Below are positions 21,101-29,503 of a DNA stretch of 64,000 nucleotides, piece after piece. Position 1 is the first letter of the stretch, and each line of letters begins with the position of its first letter. The stretch comes from CAVZRC01 sp963777695. Its GTDB lineage: Bacteria > Planctomycetota > Planctomycetia > Isosphaerales > Isosphaeraceae. Location: NCBI GenBank assembly GCA_963777695.1, contig CAVZRC010000003.1, forward strand, positions 4,464,001 to 4,528,000, read 5' to 3'. Under the pieces are notes generated by a model that searched no databases, was not told the origin of the DNA, and saw only the letters and a program-made list of their open reading frames with translations. The position numbers were made by a program, and so were the translations under genes.

Positions 21101-21732
21101 ATGATCTCCGCCTCGGCCATGAATCGCTCGACCGCATCCGGACCGGCATACGCGCCGGCAAGGATCATCTTCAGGGCGACCACGCGGTTGAGGCGAAGCT
21201 GCCTCGCCTTGTAGACGACCCCCATGCCACCCCGGCCCAGCTCGGCGAGTACCTCGTAACCGGGCACTTCCGGCAGCTTCTGGCGCGAGGATCGAACCGC
21301 CCGTTGGCATTGTGCCTCAATCTCCGCGGACCAGATGACCGTCTCGCCCGAGGCCGGCCGGTCCCCGTCCGCCGGGAAATCGGCAGGTCTCGCGCTCGAT
21401 GCGGTTACATCCCGCTCGACGCGACCGAGTTCCGGGGCGACCTCGATCGCCTCGCCAGACCTCGGGAACATCGACAGGTTGAGAAACTCCTCGAACCTCG
21501 ATTCCGCGGCCGGCTCCGGGCCGGGGACTTCGAACCCGCAAAAGTCGCTCGGCCCGGCATAACGGAGGATCGGCATGTCGGGAAGTCCGCCAAATTCCAG
21601 GCGGTCGGCGAAGCTCGGTTCGGCGTGCCGATGGATCGGGCACCGACCTGCCGGTTCCGAGCCTCTCGAAGAATCAGGGTTCACGGCCTCGGACAGCCGG
21701 TCCGACGCGTAACGATCTTCCGGCATCAACAC
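18185..21732 (-). CDS. Membrane Ser/Thr protein kinase with TPR repeats (one frameshift near the 3' end)
   Basis: Residues about 159-420 form a Hanks-type kinase: glycine loop ELGRGGMGVVY, lysine in VALKM (about 188), catalytic HRDLKPGN (279-286), DFG (299-301) and SPNYMAPEQ. A single transmembrane helix (about 446-466) follows, then a long TPR region to the C-terminus. This is the classic planctomycete layout of a cytoplasmic kinase with an external sensor arm. Around 18507-18515 the frame shifts. One frame would end at 18367 with an unconserved tail, but the other continues the TPR sense (VQANPQDSRLLYSAARVYCQ) to a stop at 18185 that overlaps the FG-GAP start (ATGA). I therefore take 18185 as the true end and the shift as a 1-bp deletion or assembly error. 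Confidence 0.88.
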
Positions 21733-22278
21733 GATTCCCGTCTGCCGACCAACGCGAAACGAGTCGGCTCGGTCTGCATCGCTTCACGATTGAGATGGAG
21801 AAACGCCCACATCTCCCCCTGACCCCCATCGAGCGGGGAAGCAGGCTCGCCAGAGATCCCTCTTGAACCAGGGGGGCCCGAGGGGCTGTCATCGGCCCCG
21901 GCGCATGCGCGACCCGACGGATGAACGACCCTTCGTCGACCCCACTCACTCATTTCTAGGTCACTGCCGCCCGATCCAGGAGCCCGATCTGGAGACGTTC
22001 GCCACGAAAGCGCCAGCACCGTTGCTTTTGGGCGACACCGACCCGGCTCCTGGCGTAATCGCCTTGCCGACTGACCTGATTTCCACCCCCGGTCTTCGAA
22101 AGCGGACCTAGTGTTTCGTTGTACGACCCAGTCGCGCATCGGATCTTCCGGTTGAACCGGCCGCGAATCGTGAGACGACCACCATGAGGAGGCCTCTCCG
22201 GAATGTGGTGCCGATCGAGTCGAGCGGAGCCGAGAGTGTCAGGCCGAGCGAATACTTTGCCGGAAGGGAGGCACGGCC
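21733..22278. other. 546-bp divergent intergenic region
   Basis: It separates the minus-strand kinase operon from the plus-strand HD-GYP gene and must hold promoters for both. I see no supported gene, RNA or clear sigma-70 hexamer pair. A possible 137-codon minus-strand frame here (21726-22139) has no recognisable features. Confidence 0.5.
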
Positions 22279-23478
22279 GTGTTAGAGGCGATGATCCGAG
22301 CGAGCACGAATTCGGGCGCGAGTTCCCATGATTCTCAGGACGGGAATTCGCCGTGGCTCGCCCTGGACCGCCTGATCGATGAACTGGAAAACGGCAAGCA
22401 AGTCGCCGACCGATTCTCCGCCGCGCTGGCGACGATCTGCGAATCGACCAGTGCGCGGCTCGCCTTCATTTATGCCGAATCGGCCGGGCGGGTGACGGAG
22501 ATGATCGGCGAGGAAACCCCTCCGGCACAATGGTGCCGGGACCTCACGCGACACCTCGCGGCCCGGCTTCCCCTGGGTGGACTCTGGCATCGGGACGACG
22601 AATCGGGACCGGACCCGTCCGGCGGCCCGATCCCCTACTCGGTCGTGCTCATGCCCATCGAGGTCCCGAGGCCGGCCTGGATGGTGGCCGTGAGCCTCGA
22701 TCCCGATCGTGCGCTCGAAGACGCCGACCTGCGGATCATCCAGGTCATCTGGCGACTCCAGGTGGGCCACCACCGTCATGTCCGCGTCTACGAGAATCTG
22801 AAGGAGACGCTCTTCGGGATCGTCCGCTGCCTGTCGTCGGCGATCGACGCGAAGGACCCCTACACCTGCGGACACAGCGAACGGGTCGCCCGGATTGCCG
22901 TCCGGCTGGGCGAGGAGATGAATCTCGGTCGCGGCGAGATCGGCGACCTCTACCTGGCCGGGCTGCTCCACGACGTCGGCAAGATCGGCATCCGCGACGA
23001 GGTCCTCTGCAAGCCGGGCCCCCTCACCCCGGCCGAGGAGGAGCACGTCCAGGAGCACCCGATCATCGGCGACCGGATCGTTTCCAACGTCACCCGGCTG
23101 GCCTACCTTCGCCCGGCCGTCCGCGGGCACCACGAACGATTCGACGGCAAGGGCTATCCCGACGGACTCCTCGGCCTGGCGATCCCGCGGATGGCCCGGT
23201 CCCTCGCCGTCGCCGATGCCTGCGACGCCATGATGTCCGCCCGGCGTTACCGCCCACCCCTCGCCCCGGCACGCATCGAGGCCATCTTCCGCGAAGGCTC
23301 GGGGACCCAATGGGACCCGGAGATCGTCCAGAGCTTCTTCGCCTGCCGGCACGACCTCTATTCCGTCTGCCAGCGCGGCCTGGGCCAGTCGGTCTACGTG
23401 GCCATCGAGAAGGCCGCCAGCGGCAGCTCCCAGATCCTCCTCAGCCCGACCTCGAATTCGTTGGGCACTTACGCATGA
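22279..23478 (+). CDS. HD-GYP domain protein, putative cyclic-di-GMP phosphodiesterase
   Basis: 399 residues, starting at GTG 22279 with GGGAGG 8 nt upstream. Residues about 30-170 look like a GAF-type sensor segment. The HD-GYP domain follows with H199 (CGHSERVARIA), the metal-binding HD pair and lysine in LLHDVGK (231-235), H260, HHE (284-286) and DGKGYP (289-294), so the catalytic set appears complete. The family hydrolyses c-di-GMP to pGpG or GMP. There is no receiver domain or transmembrane helix, so the sensor is probably cytoplasmic. It stands alone and converges on the decarboxylase gene. Confidence 0.92.
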   Translation: MLEAMIRASTNSGASSHDSQDGNSPWLALDRLIDELENGKQVADRFSAALATICESTSARLAFIYAESAGRVTEMIGEETPPAQWCRDLTRHLAARLPLGGLWHRDDESGPDPSGGPIPYSVVLMPIEVPRPAWMVAVSLDPDRALEDADLRIIQVIWRLQVGHHRHVRVYENLKETLFGIVRCLSSAIDAKDPYTCGHSERVARIAVRLGEEMNLGRGEIGDLYLAGLLHDVGKIGIRDEVLCKPGPLTPAEEEHVQEHPIIGDRIVSNVTRLAYLRPAVRGHHERFDGKGYPDGLLGLAIPRMARSLAVADACDAMMSARRYRPPLAPARIEAIFREGSGTQWDPEIVQSFFACRHDLYSVCQRGLGQSVYVAIEKAASGSSQILLSPTSNSLGTYA

Positions 23479-23641
23479 TGCCCGATCACTCCGAGCTGAG
23501 GGCTTCTCTGCACGGGATCCAGTCAGTCAGAAACTGTCTCGGAAGGCTCTTGTAGCGAGCTCTTTGAGCACTGATCCGGGGTGGTTCGTCGTATTCTGGT
23601 GCTCACAGAGCACCCTACGAGACCGCACGGGATGCGGCCGG

Positions 23642-25306
23642 TCAGAGTCCCGTCTGGATCTTGAAGGCCGTGTGGACATGAGTCCGGATCCGGGCCATCA
23701 CCGGCGAGAGATCGTCCCTCGCGGTGAACGCCTCGATAAGGTAGGCCCCGGGGGCGGCTTCCGCCCGATGCAATGCGGCGCCCAGCTCGGCCGGGTCGGT
23801 GACTGCGCTCGGCCTCGGCGCCGAGCGATCGAGCCATGGCGGGATAATCCCAGCTCCGACGTTCAAAGTAGGTGCGAGGGCGGTCGATCGCTTCGAGCAT
23901 GCCATAGCCGCCGTTGTTCAGCAGCAATACGATCGGCCTCAGTCCTTGCTCCACATGGGTGGCCAGCTCGATGCCGGTCATCTGGAAGGCACCATCGCCC
24001 ACGATGACGAAGGGCCGGCGCGACGGTTCGGCGAGCCCCGCGCCGAGCGCCGCCGGCACCGCGAACCCCATCGACGAGTAATAACCGGCTGCCACGAAGA
24101 CGTCGGCGCGAAGCTCCAGGCCGATGAACCAGCTATCGCCCACGTCGGTCACAAAGCTGTATCGCGACTGGTCCAGGCCCTGGAGGGCGGCGATGACCTC
24201 GGCCACCTTCAGCTTCGCGACGCCGGATTGGCGGGAATCGGCGGCCATGGGGACCGCTTCGACGAACGCCGGCCGATCGAAACGGGGCGGCGTTTGATCG
24301 CCGGATGGTATCCGGTCGAGCAACGCGGCGACCACCTCCGCCATGGGCAGGGCGTCGTAGCGATGGTAGCGGACCTGGACCCCGTCCGGGTCGATCATCA
24401 CGCGGGCCTTGGGATCAATCCGCTGGGTCCAGAAGCCGGTCCCGACGTCGGTGGGCATGACGCCGATCTCGAGGACGCAGTCCGAGCCATCGAGGAGCTC
24501 GCGGATCGCCGGGTCGCACAGCGCCCCGAGGTAGACGCCCGCGTACTGCGGGTGGCTCTCGGGAAATGCGGCCTTGCCCAGCAGGTCGGTGACGACGGGG
24601 AGACCGAGCCGCTCGGCCAGTCGCACGACCGCCCGCGTCAGGCCATGGCGGCGAACCCCGACGCCCACGTAGAGGGCCGGCCGCCGCGACGCCGCGACCA
24701 TCACGGCGATCTCGGTCACGGCCTCATCAAGCGCCCCAGCCAGGGCCGCGCGCGCTCGGCCGTGCGCTCGTGCGCCAGAGGTCCCGACGGATCCGAGACC
24801 GACGCCGTCACCCGGTCCCTCGGGATCTCCAGGTAACCGGGCCGCTTCGACTCGACCACATTCCGAAGGACACGGTCGATCGTCTCGGGCGCCGTCGCCG
24901 GGTCGTCGAGGATCGCAGCGTTGACGGTTACCTCGCGATAGATCTGCAACTGACTCTCGAAGGTCTTGATGACGTGGTGAAGGTGCAGCCCCGGCCGACG
25001 CAGGGCCATCTCGGGTCCGCCGCTGACGACCAGGAGCGGCGACTGCTCTGCATACGCGCACGCGACCGGGTTGAGCGTGTTCAGCGCCCCCGGGCCGTAA
25101 GTCACCAGCGCCACGCCCAGTCCGCGGAACCGCGCGTACCCATCCGCGGCGAAGCCGACGCCCGGCTCGTGGGCACAGACCACCGTCGGCATGCCGACTT
25201 GCTCCTGCACCGCGTAGACGGGCAAGACGAAGTCTCCAGGGATGCCGAACGTGTGTCCGACCCCCAGCTCCCGCAGTCGGTGGAAGAGGTATTCGGTCAG
25301 ATTCAT
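23642..25306 (-). pseudogene. ThDP-dependent alpha-keto acid (indolepyruvate/pyruvate) decarboxylase-like, two frameshifts
   Basis: Three overlapping frames together encode one full-length enzyme of about 555 residues. The N-terminal part (ATG 25306, MNLTEYLFHRL) has the ThDP-activating glutamate in CAHEPGVGFAADGYAR. The middle frame carries the central domain and the ThDP/Mg motif, starting GDGAFQMTG and ending LLNNGGYG. The last frame gives the C-terminus (AVTDPAELGAALHRAEAAP). Shifts lie near 24750 (GC-rich CGCGCG run) and near 23815 (a missing C would repair it). The enzyme would decarboxylate a 2-keto acid to an aldehyde. The substrate cannot be told from sequence; indolepyruvate decarboxylase is the closest resemblance. 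It follows the hydrolase gene with under 60 bp between them. It is either inactive or mis-assembled. Confidence 0.78.
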
Positions 25307-25364
25307 CGGTTGTCCCGCCCCGGCTCGAGTCCTGTCGGCAATCGTTTGCGAATTCACGGTCCGA

Positions 25365-26654
25365 TCACCGTGCGGAGCCGCGATTCAACTCCGCGTCGGT
25401 GAATGCAATATTCGTCGTCGGGCCCCGGTCCGCCAGGATCTTGGCGGCGATCGTCCGGGTCACCGGGTCGAGGACACTGAAATGATTCGTCCCCTTCACG
25501 GGATGGAAGTGGACCAGGGGATTCGTCGAGGCGCGAGACATCGCCTGCAACGCGGAGAGATTGCCCGACCACTGGGTCCCCTCGAATACGAACGTCGGGC
25601 TGCGGATCGAATGCAACCAGCGACCCGGCGACCTCAGGGCGACCTCTTTCGGGTTGGAGGTATCGAAGGGCAGATACTCGTTGGAGTAACCACTGACATC
25701 ATCCACCGGCCCGAACGAGAAAACGGCCCGAAACTTATCGGAGGATGCGGCCACGAGCATGACGAGCGTACCGCCGGTCGAATGTCCCCCCAGATAGATG
25801 CGACGGGGATTGACGAAGCGACGGTGGGCGAGGAAATCGGTGGCGGCCAGGACATCGTCCACCTCGCCGAGGAAGCCCTCCCGGGTACCCGGATTGCGGT
25901 TCCCGCCTCGCAACGAAGGGAACATCATGATGATCCCGGCTTCTCGGAGGGCCCGCGCGGTCTGGTCGTTGCTCGGATCGGCGTGATCCCACACGTTCCC
26001 GATCGAGTTGCAATCGCCCCCGGTGATCCAGATGATCGCCGGATGCTTCTCCTCGTCGCCGGGATCGGGGGTGAGATAGGCGGCGAGCTGGCCGATCGCC
26101 GATGGAAATCGGACGATCTTGAACACCTCGGGCGGCGGCCGATCGAGCGGGTCCTGCGACGCATTCCTCCGGACGAGCTTCGACTGGAAGCCGCGCCGGG
26201 CGTCGGTCAGGGAGATATTCCGATCGCCGGAGCCGGCGACGCCCTCCAGCCCTCGACCCGACGTCCGTCGCCCTCCTCGGACCACGGCGCCGATCACGAT
26301 GACGGCCAGGATGAGGAGGACCACTCCGCCGACCCGCAATCCCAGGTTCTCCACCGGGGAATTCTCGAAAAACGCGCGGAGTCCTTCCAGGCCCCCCTTC
26401 TTCCTCCTCTCGGGCCCGCCCCACGCGACGGGAGGGGGCCCGCCGGCCGACGGCGCGACGGCCCGAGGGGGCAACGGCCCGAGAGCCGGCTCGTCTCTCA
26501 GTCCGTAGGCATGAGACTCGGACTGCGGTCGCGACTCGGGCACGCCGGGGATGCGCAGCTTGCACGCACATTGCTTGCACTTTACAATCTTCCCGGCGAG
26601 CTCAGCCCCGACCTGGCCGCGATTGCCGCATCGGCATTTAAAGATGAGATCCAT
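25365..26654 (-). CDS. Alpha/beta hydrolase (S9-like) with N-terminal zinc ribbon and membrane helix
   Basis: 429 residues, ATG 26654 with AGAGG 9 nt upstream. Cysteines 7, 9, 26 and 29 around the phrase AGKIVKCKQC form the planctomycete-type zinc ribbon often found at the start of membrane proteins. A Pro-rich linker leads to one transmembrane helix (VGGVVLLILAVIVIGAVV, about 105-125). The rest is an alpha/beta hydrolase with nucleophile elbow GGHSTGG, a likely acid residue, and a late histidine in KGTNHFSV. The hydrolase domain would sit outside the cytoplasm with the ribbon inside. It is the first gene of a probable two-gene unit with the decarboxylase. Substrate unknown; esterase or peptidase activity is inference. 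Confidence 0.82.
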   Translation of the reverse strand: MDLIFKCRCGNRGQVGAELAGKIVKCKQCACKLRIPGVPESRPQSESHAYGLRDEPALGPLPPRAVAPSAGGPPPVAWGGPERRKKGGLEGLRAFFENSPVENLGLRVGGVVLLILAVIVIGAVVRGGRRTSGRGLEGVAGSGDRNISLTDARRGFQSKLVRRNASQDPLDRPPPEVFKIVRFPSAIGQLAAYLTPDPGDEEKHPAIIWITGGDCNSIGNVWDHADPSNDQTARALREAGIIMMFPSLRGGNRNPGTREGFLGEVDDVLAATDFLAHRRFVNPRRIYLGGHSTGGTLVMLVAASSDKFRAVFSFGPVDDVSGYSNEYLPFDTSNPKEVALRSPGRWLHSIRSPTFVFEGTQWSGNLSALQAMSRASTNPLVHFHPVKGTNHFSVLDPVTRTIAAKILADRGPTTNIAFTDAELNRGSAR

Positions 26655-26721
26655 GAATGGTTACCTCTCTCGACACACTCACGCGTCTCGTCAGAGGGAT
26701 CGCGGACGATTTCTTAGGGTC

Positions 26722-26767
26722 GGTGCAACCCACCGAATGACAGGGCGTTGGATCGGTGGGTTGCACC
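26722..26767. repeat. Intergenic 15-bp perfect inverted repeat
   Basis: GGTGCAACCCACCGA (26722-26736) and its exact complement (26753-26767) flank a 16-nt spacer in the divergent gap between two hydrolase genes. It resembles dispersed REP-like palindromes. Its position between divergent starts argues against a terminator. Confidence 0.55.
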
Positions 26768-26874
26768 CACCGTACAATCGTCCAACCGGAAACACCTAGA
26801 GTTTACAACGCCTCACGGTGCCGTAAATAGCAACACTCCGCGGTGATCTCCAAGAACGCGAAGGAGTCCTCAAC

Positions 26875-27867
26875 ATGACGGCGAGATGCCTCGGGTCGGC
26901 GCGAGTACGAGCGACGGCGTTCGCCCTCCTGATCGGGCTGGGCCCGTCCGCCGTCGCGGCCGGCCAGACCGCGGATCGACCGACCGGGCCCGTCCCGACG
27001 GCCGCGACGCTCTTGCCCGGTGCCCAGGAGGGTTTCGTTGACTCGGGCGGCGTCAAGATCCACTATGTCAGCCTCGGCAGGGCCGAGGATCCGCTGATGG
27101 TCTTGATCCATGGATTCCCCGATTTCTGGTATTCATGGCGCGCCCAGATGCCGGCCCTGTCGAAACGATTCCACGTCGTGGCCATCGACCAGCGCGGCTA
27201 CAACCTGAGCGGGCAGCCGGAGGGCGTGCCGAACTACACGATCGACAAGCTGGTCGGCGACCTGGTCGCGGTGGTCAAGCATTTCACCGACGGCAAGGCG
27301 GTGATCGTGGGGCACGATTGGGGCGGCATGGTCGCCTGGACGTTCGCCATGACCCACCCCGAGCTGACCGACCGGCTGATCGTCCTCAACCTGCCGCATC
27401 CGCGCGGGCTCTTGCGCGAGCTGGCGACCAACCCCCAGCAGCAGAAGAATAGCCAGTACGCCCGCAACTTCCAGCAACCCGACGCGGCGAAGAAGATTTC
27501 GGCCGATTTCCTGGTCATGTGGGTCAAGGACCCGGCGGCGCGCGAGGTCTACCGCGGCGCGCTGAAACGCTCCTCGATGGAAGGGATGCTCAACTACTAC
27601 AAGGCCAATTACCCTCGCATCCCCGAGGGGACCAAGTCCGGCGCGGGGCCTGCGCCGCCGAAGCAAACTTTCCCGCCCGTCAAGTGTTCGGTCCTGCTGA
27701 TCCACGGGTTGAAGGACCCGGCGCTCCTGGCCGGGGCGCTCAACGACACCTGGAACTGGATCGAGGGCGATCTCACATTGGTCACGATCCCGGGTGCCAG
27801 CCATTTCGTCCAGCAGGACGCCTCGGACTTGGTCACCCGGACGATGGTGAGCTGGCTCGGCCGATAG
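26875..27867 (+). CDS. Secreted epoxide-hydrolase-like alpha/beta hydrolase
   Basis: 330 residues. ATG 26875 opens a signal peptide (basic start, then ATAFALLIGLGPSAVAAGQ). The mature part has the family's HGFPDFWYSWR oxyanion segment and GHDWGGMVAW, in which Asp replaces the usual nucleophile Ser as in epoxide hydrolases and haloalkane dehalogenases. A C-terminal catalytic histidine lies in PGASHFVQ. The export signal suggests action in the periplasm. The next gene begins 8 bp after this stop, so the two are probably co-transcribed. Epoxide hydrolase is the likeliest activity; fluoroacetate or haloalkane dehalogenase cannot be excluded. Confidence 0.85.
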   Translation: MTARCLGSARVRATAFALLIGLGPSAVAAGQTADRPTGPVPTAATLLPGAQEGFVDSGGVKIHYVSLGRAEDPLMVLIHGFPDFWYSWRAQMPALSKRFHVVAIDQRGYNLSGQPEGVPNYTIDKLVGDLVAVVKHFTDGKAVIVGHDWGGMVAWTFAMTHPELTDRLIVLNLPHPRGLLRELATNPQQQKNSQYARNFQQPDAAKKISADFLVMWVKDPAAREVYRGALKRSSMEGMLNYYKANYPRIPEGTKSGAGPAPPKQTFPPVKCSVLLIHGLKDPALLAGALNDTWNWIEGDLTLVTIPGASHFVQQDASDLVTRTMVSWLGR

Positions 27868-27874
27868 GTTGACC

Positions 27875-28972
27875 ATGTGGCCTCCTCGATCGATCGCCCT
27901 GGGGACCCTTCGGATGTCCGACGATTCTGCGACCGAACCGCGACGCTCGAGGGCCCGACGGTTGGCTGTCGCCCTGGGGCGAGTCGCTGCGTTCGGCATC
28001 GCCGCGCTCATCGCGGTCGGCCTGCTCGGACAGGCGGTCCGGGATCGGTCGATCGCGACGGCTTTGATGATGTACATACCCTTGATGCCGATGGGGCTGG
28101 CGGCCCTGGTCATCGACCTGTCCTTTCGCGGTCGTTCGCTGCGCCGACCGCGCTTCGGCTTGACGATCCTCGCCGGGGTCGCGGTCGGCTGGTCGGCGAT
28201 CGCGATGATTGGGACAGGAGCATCGAGCGAGCGCCGGGGAATTGGCGACGAGCTGGCCCTGCTCCACTGGAACGTCCAGTGGGGCGGTGGCCTCTTCCGC
28301 GGTCCCGTGGCCTGGAAGGCCCTGCGCTCGGCGATGGTCAACCGGCATCCGGACCTGATCGTCCTGAGCGAGGCCCCGCCCGATGACTGGCTCGAGCAGC
28401 TCACCGGCGACCTCGGTGCCGGCGTGACGCATGTGGGGATCTTTCACGACCCGAAGAGTCCTTACTGGTACCGCATGGTGGTTTGCTCGCGGTGGCCGAT
28501 CCGCCTGGAGGGGCGTGAAACGCTCCCCGGGGGCGTCGCGATGAGCGTGGCGGCCGAGGTCCGTGGCCGCGACTATCGGCTCCTCGTCGTCGACGGCGTG
28601 AGCTCGCCGCTCCGATCGCGTTTGCCCTTCCTCCGGGCGATCGCCGAAGCCTGCCGCAAGGCCACGGATGAAGGTCGTCCTTACGACTTCGTCGTCGGCG
28701 ACTTCAACACTCCGAGCCGCAGTCTCGGCTTCGACGCGATGAAGGATCAGGGCTACCGGCTGGCGAGCGATTCGACCTTGGGATGGCGCGGGACGTTCCC
28801 GGCCTGGTTGCCCGCCTATGACATCGACCACATCTTGATCGGTCCGCGTCTGCGCGTTCGTTCCTGCTCGCTCTTCAACGGTCCGTGGACGGATCATCGC
28901 GGCCAGATCGCTCGCGTCCAGACGGGCTTCCAAACCTCGGGGGCTGATCGCGAAGTCAGATCAACAAATTGA
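27875..28972 (+). CDS. Membrane endonuclease/exonuclease/phosphatase (EEP) family protein
   Basis: About 365 residues from ATG 27875; ATG 27914 is also possible. The first 110 residues contain about three hydrophobic helices (including VAAFGIAALIAVGLLGQAV and ILAGVAVGWSAIAMIG). The EEP domain follows with LHWNVQWGG, HPDLIVLSEAP, VCSRWPI, VVGDFNTPS and the end motif DIDHILIG...TDHRGQ, so the metal and catalytic His/Asp residues look present. This N-terminal-helix/EEP arrangement is common in bacterial proteins of unknown substrate (nucleic acid, inositol phosphate or sphingolipid are possible). It lies 8 bp behind the epoxide-hydrolase-like gene. Confidence 0.85.
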   Translation: MWPPRSIALGTLRMSDDSATEPRRSRARRLAVALGRVAAFGIAALIAVGLLGQAVRDRSIATALMMYIPLMPMGLAALVIDLSFRGRSLRRPRFGLTILAGVAVGWSAIAMIGTGASSERRGIGDELALLHWNVQWGGGLFRGPVAWKALRSAMVNRHPDLIVLSEAPPDDWLEQLTGDLGAGVTHVGIFHDPKSPYWYRMVVCSRWPIRLEGRETLPGGVAMSVAAEVRGRDYRLLVVDGVSSPLRSRLPFLRAIAEACRKATDEGRPYDFVVGDFNTPSRSLGFDAMKDQGYRLASDSTLGWRGTFPAWLPAYDIDHILIGPRLRVRSCSLFNGPWTDHRGQIARVQTGFQTSGADREVRSTN

Positions 28973-28994
28973 TCAAGCATCGAGATGGTACGCA

Positions 28995-29399
28995 TCATTC
29001 GATCGGGAGGCGATCGGGCGGGACCCAGCCCCGGCGTGCTTCATCCGACATCAGGATCTCCTTGGAGTAGAACCGAAGCAAGTAATCCTTGACCTCGCAT
29101 TCGTCCAGCAGACCACGGGACAGGATTGAGAGGCTCTCGCCCCGTGGCCTCTGGTCGAGGAACCGCGAGACCACGGCGATCCACGCCATTGTGATCGTCT
29201 CGTGGTAGCCCTCGAAATTGCCATAACTGTGGTTCAATCGCTGGATGCCGCGCCGGATTCGGTCCGTCGCCTCGTCTCGACTGTGACGGACCAGGTAGAC
29301 CAGGGCCAAGATCAGGTGTTTGCCATGTGTCCACTCGGGACGCGGTAGGCTCGTCTCCTCGAAGAGCCTCACGAATCGTTCGATCTCTTCGCCTGTCAT
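28995..29399 (-). CDS. Conserved hypothetical protein (W-T-H-x-x-H-L / YHETIT family)
   Basis: About 134 residues from ATG 29399; ATG 29438 is an alternative, and neither has a well-placed Shine-Dalgarno. The sequence is mostly helical with striking conserved-looking motifs: EWTHGKHLILALVYLVRH near the start, then IQRLNHSYG and GYHETITMAW. I recognise this pattern from short uncharacterised proteins across bacteria, but no function is known to me. The paired histidines (WTHxxH, YHET) could bind a metal, by inference only. It converges on the EEP gene and diverges from the carbonic-anhydrase-like gene. Confidence 0.62.
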   Translation of the reverse strand: MTGEEIERFVRLFEETSLPRPEWTHGKHLILALVYLVRHSRDEATDRIRRGIQRLNHSYGNFEGYHETITMAWIAVVSRFLDQRPRGESLSILSRGLLDECEVKDYLLRFYSKEILMSDEARRGWVPPDRLPIE

Positions 29400-29503
29400 C
29401 GTGGACGGGTTCCGGAGGGGTTCTGAAAGGGGCCCCATTCTCCTGAGCAGACGCGCCGGCACGAAGATTGGTTCACCGGCCACGATCCCTCCTGTTTGGG
29501 CCC

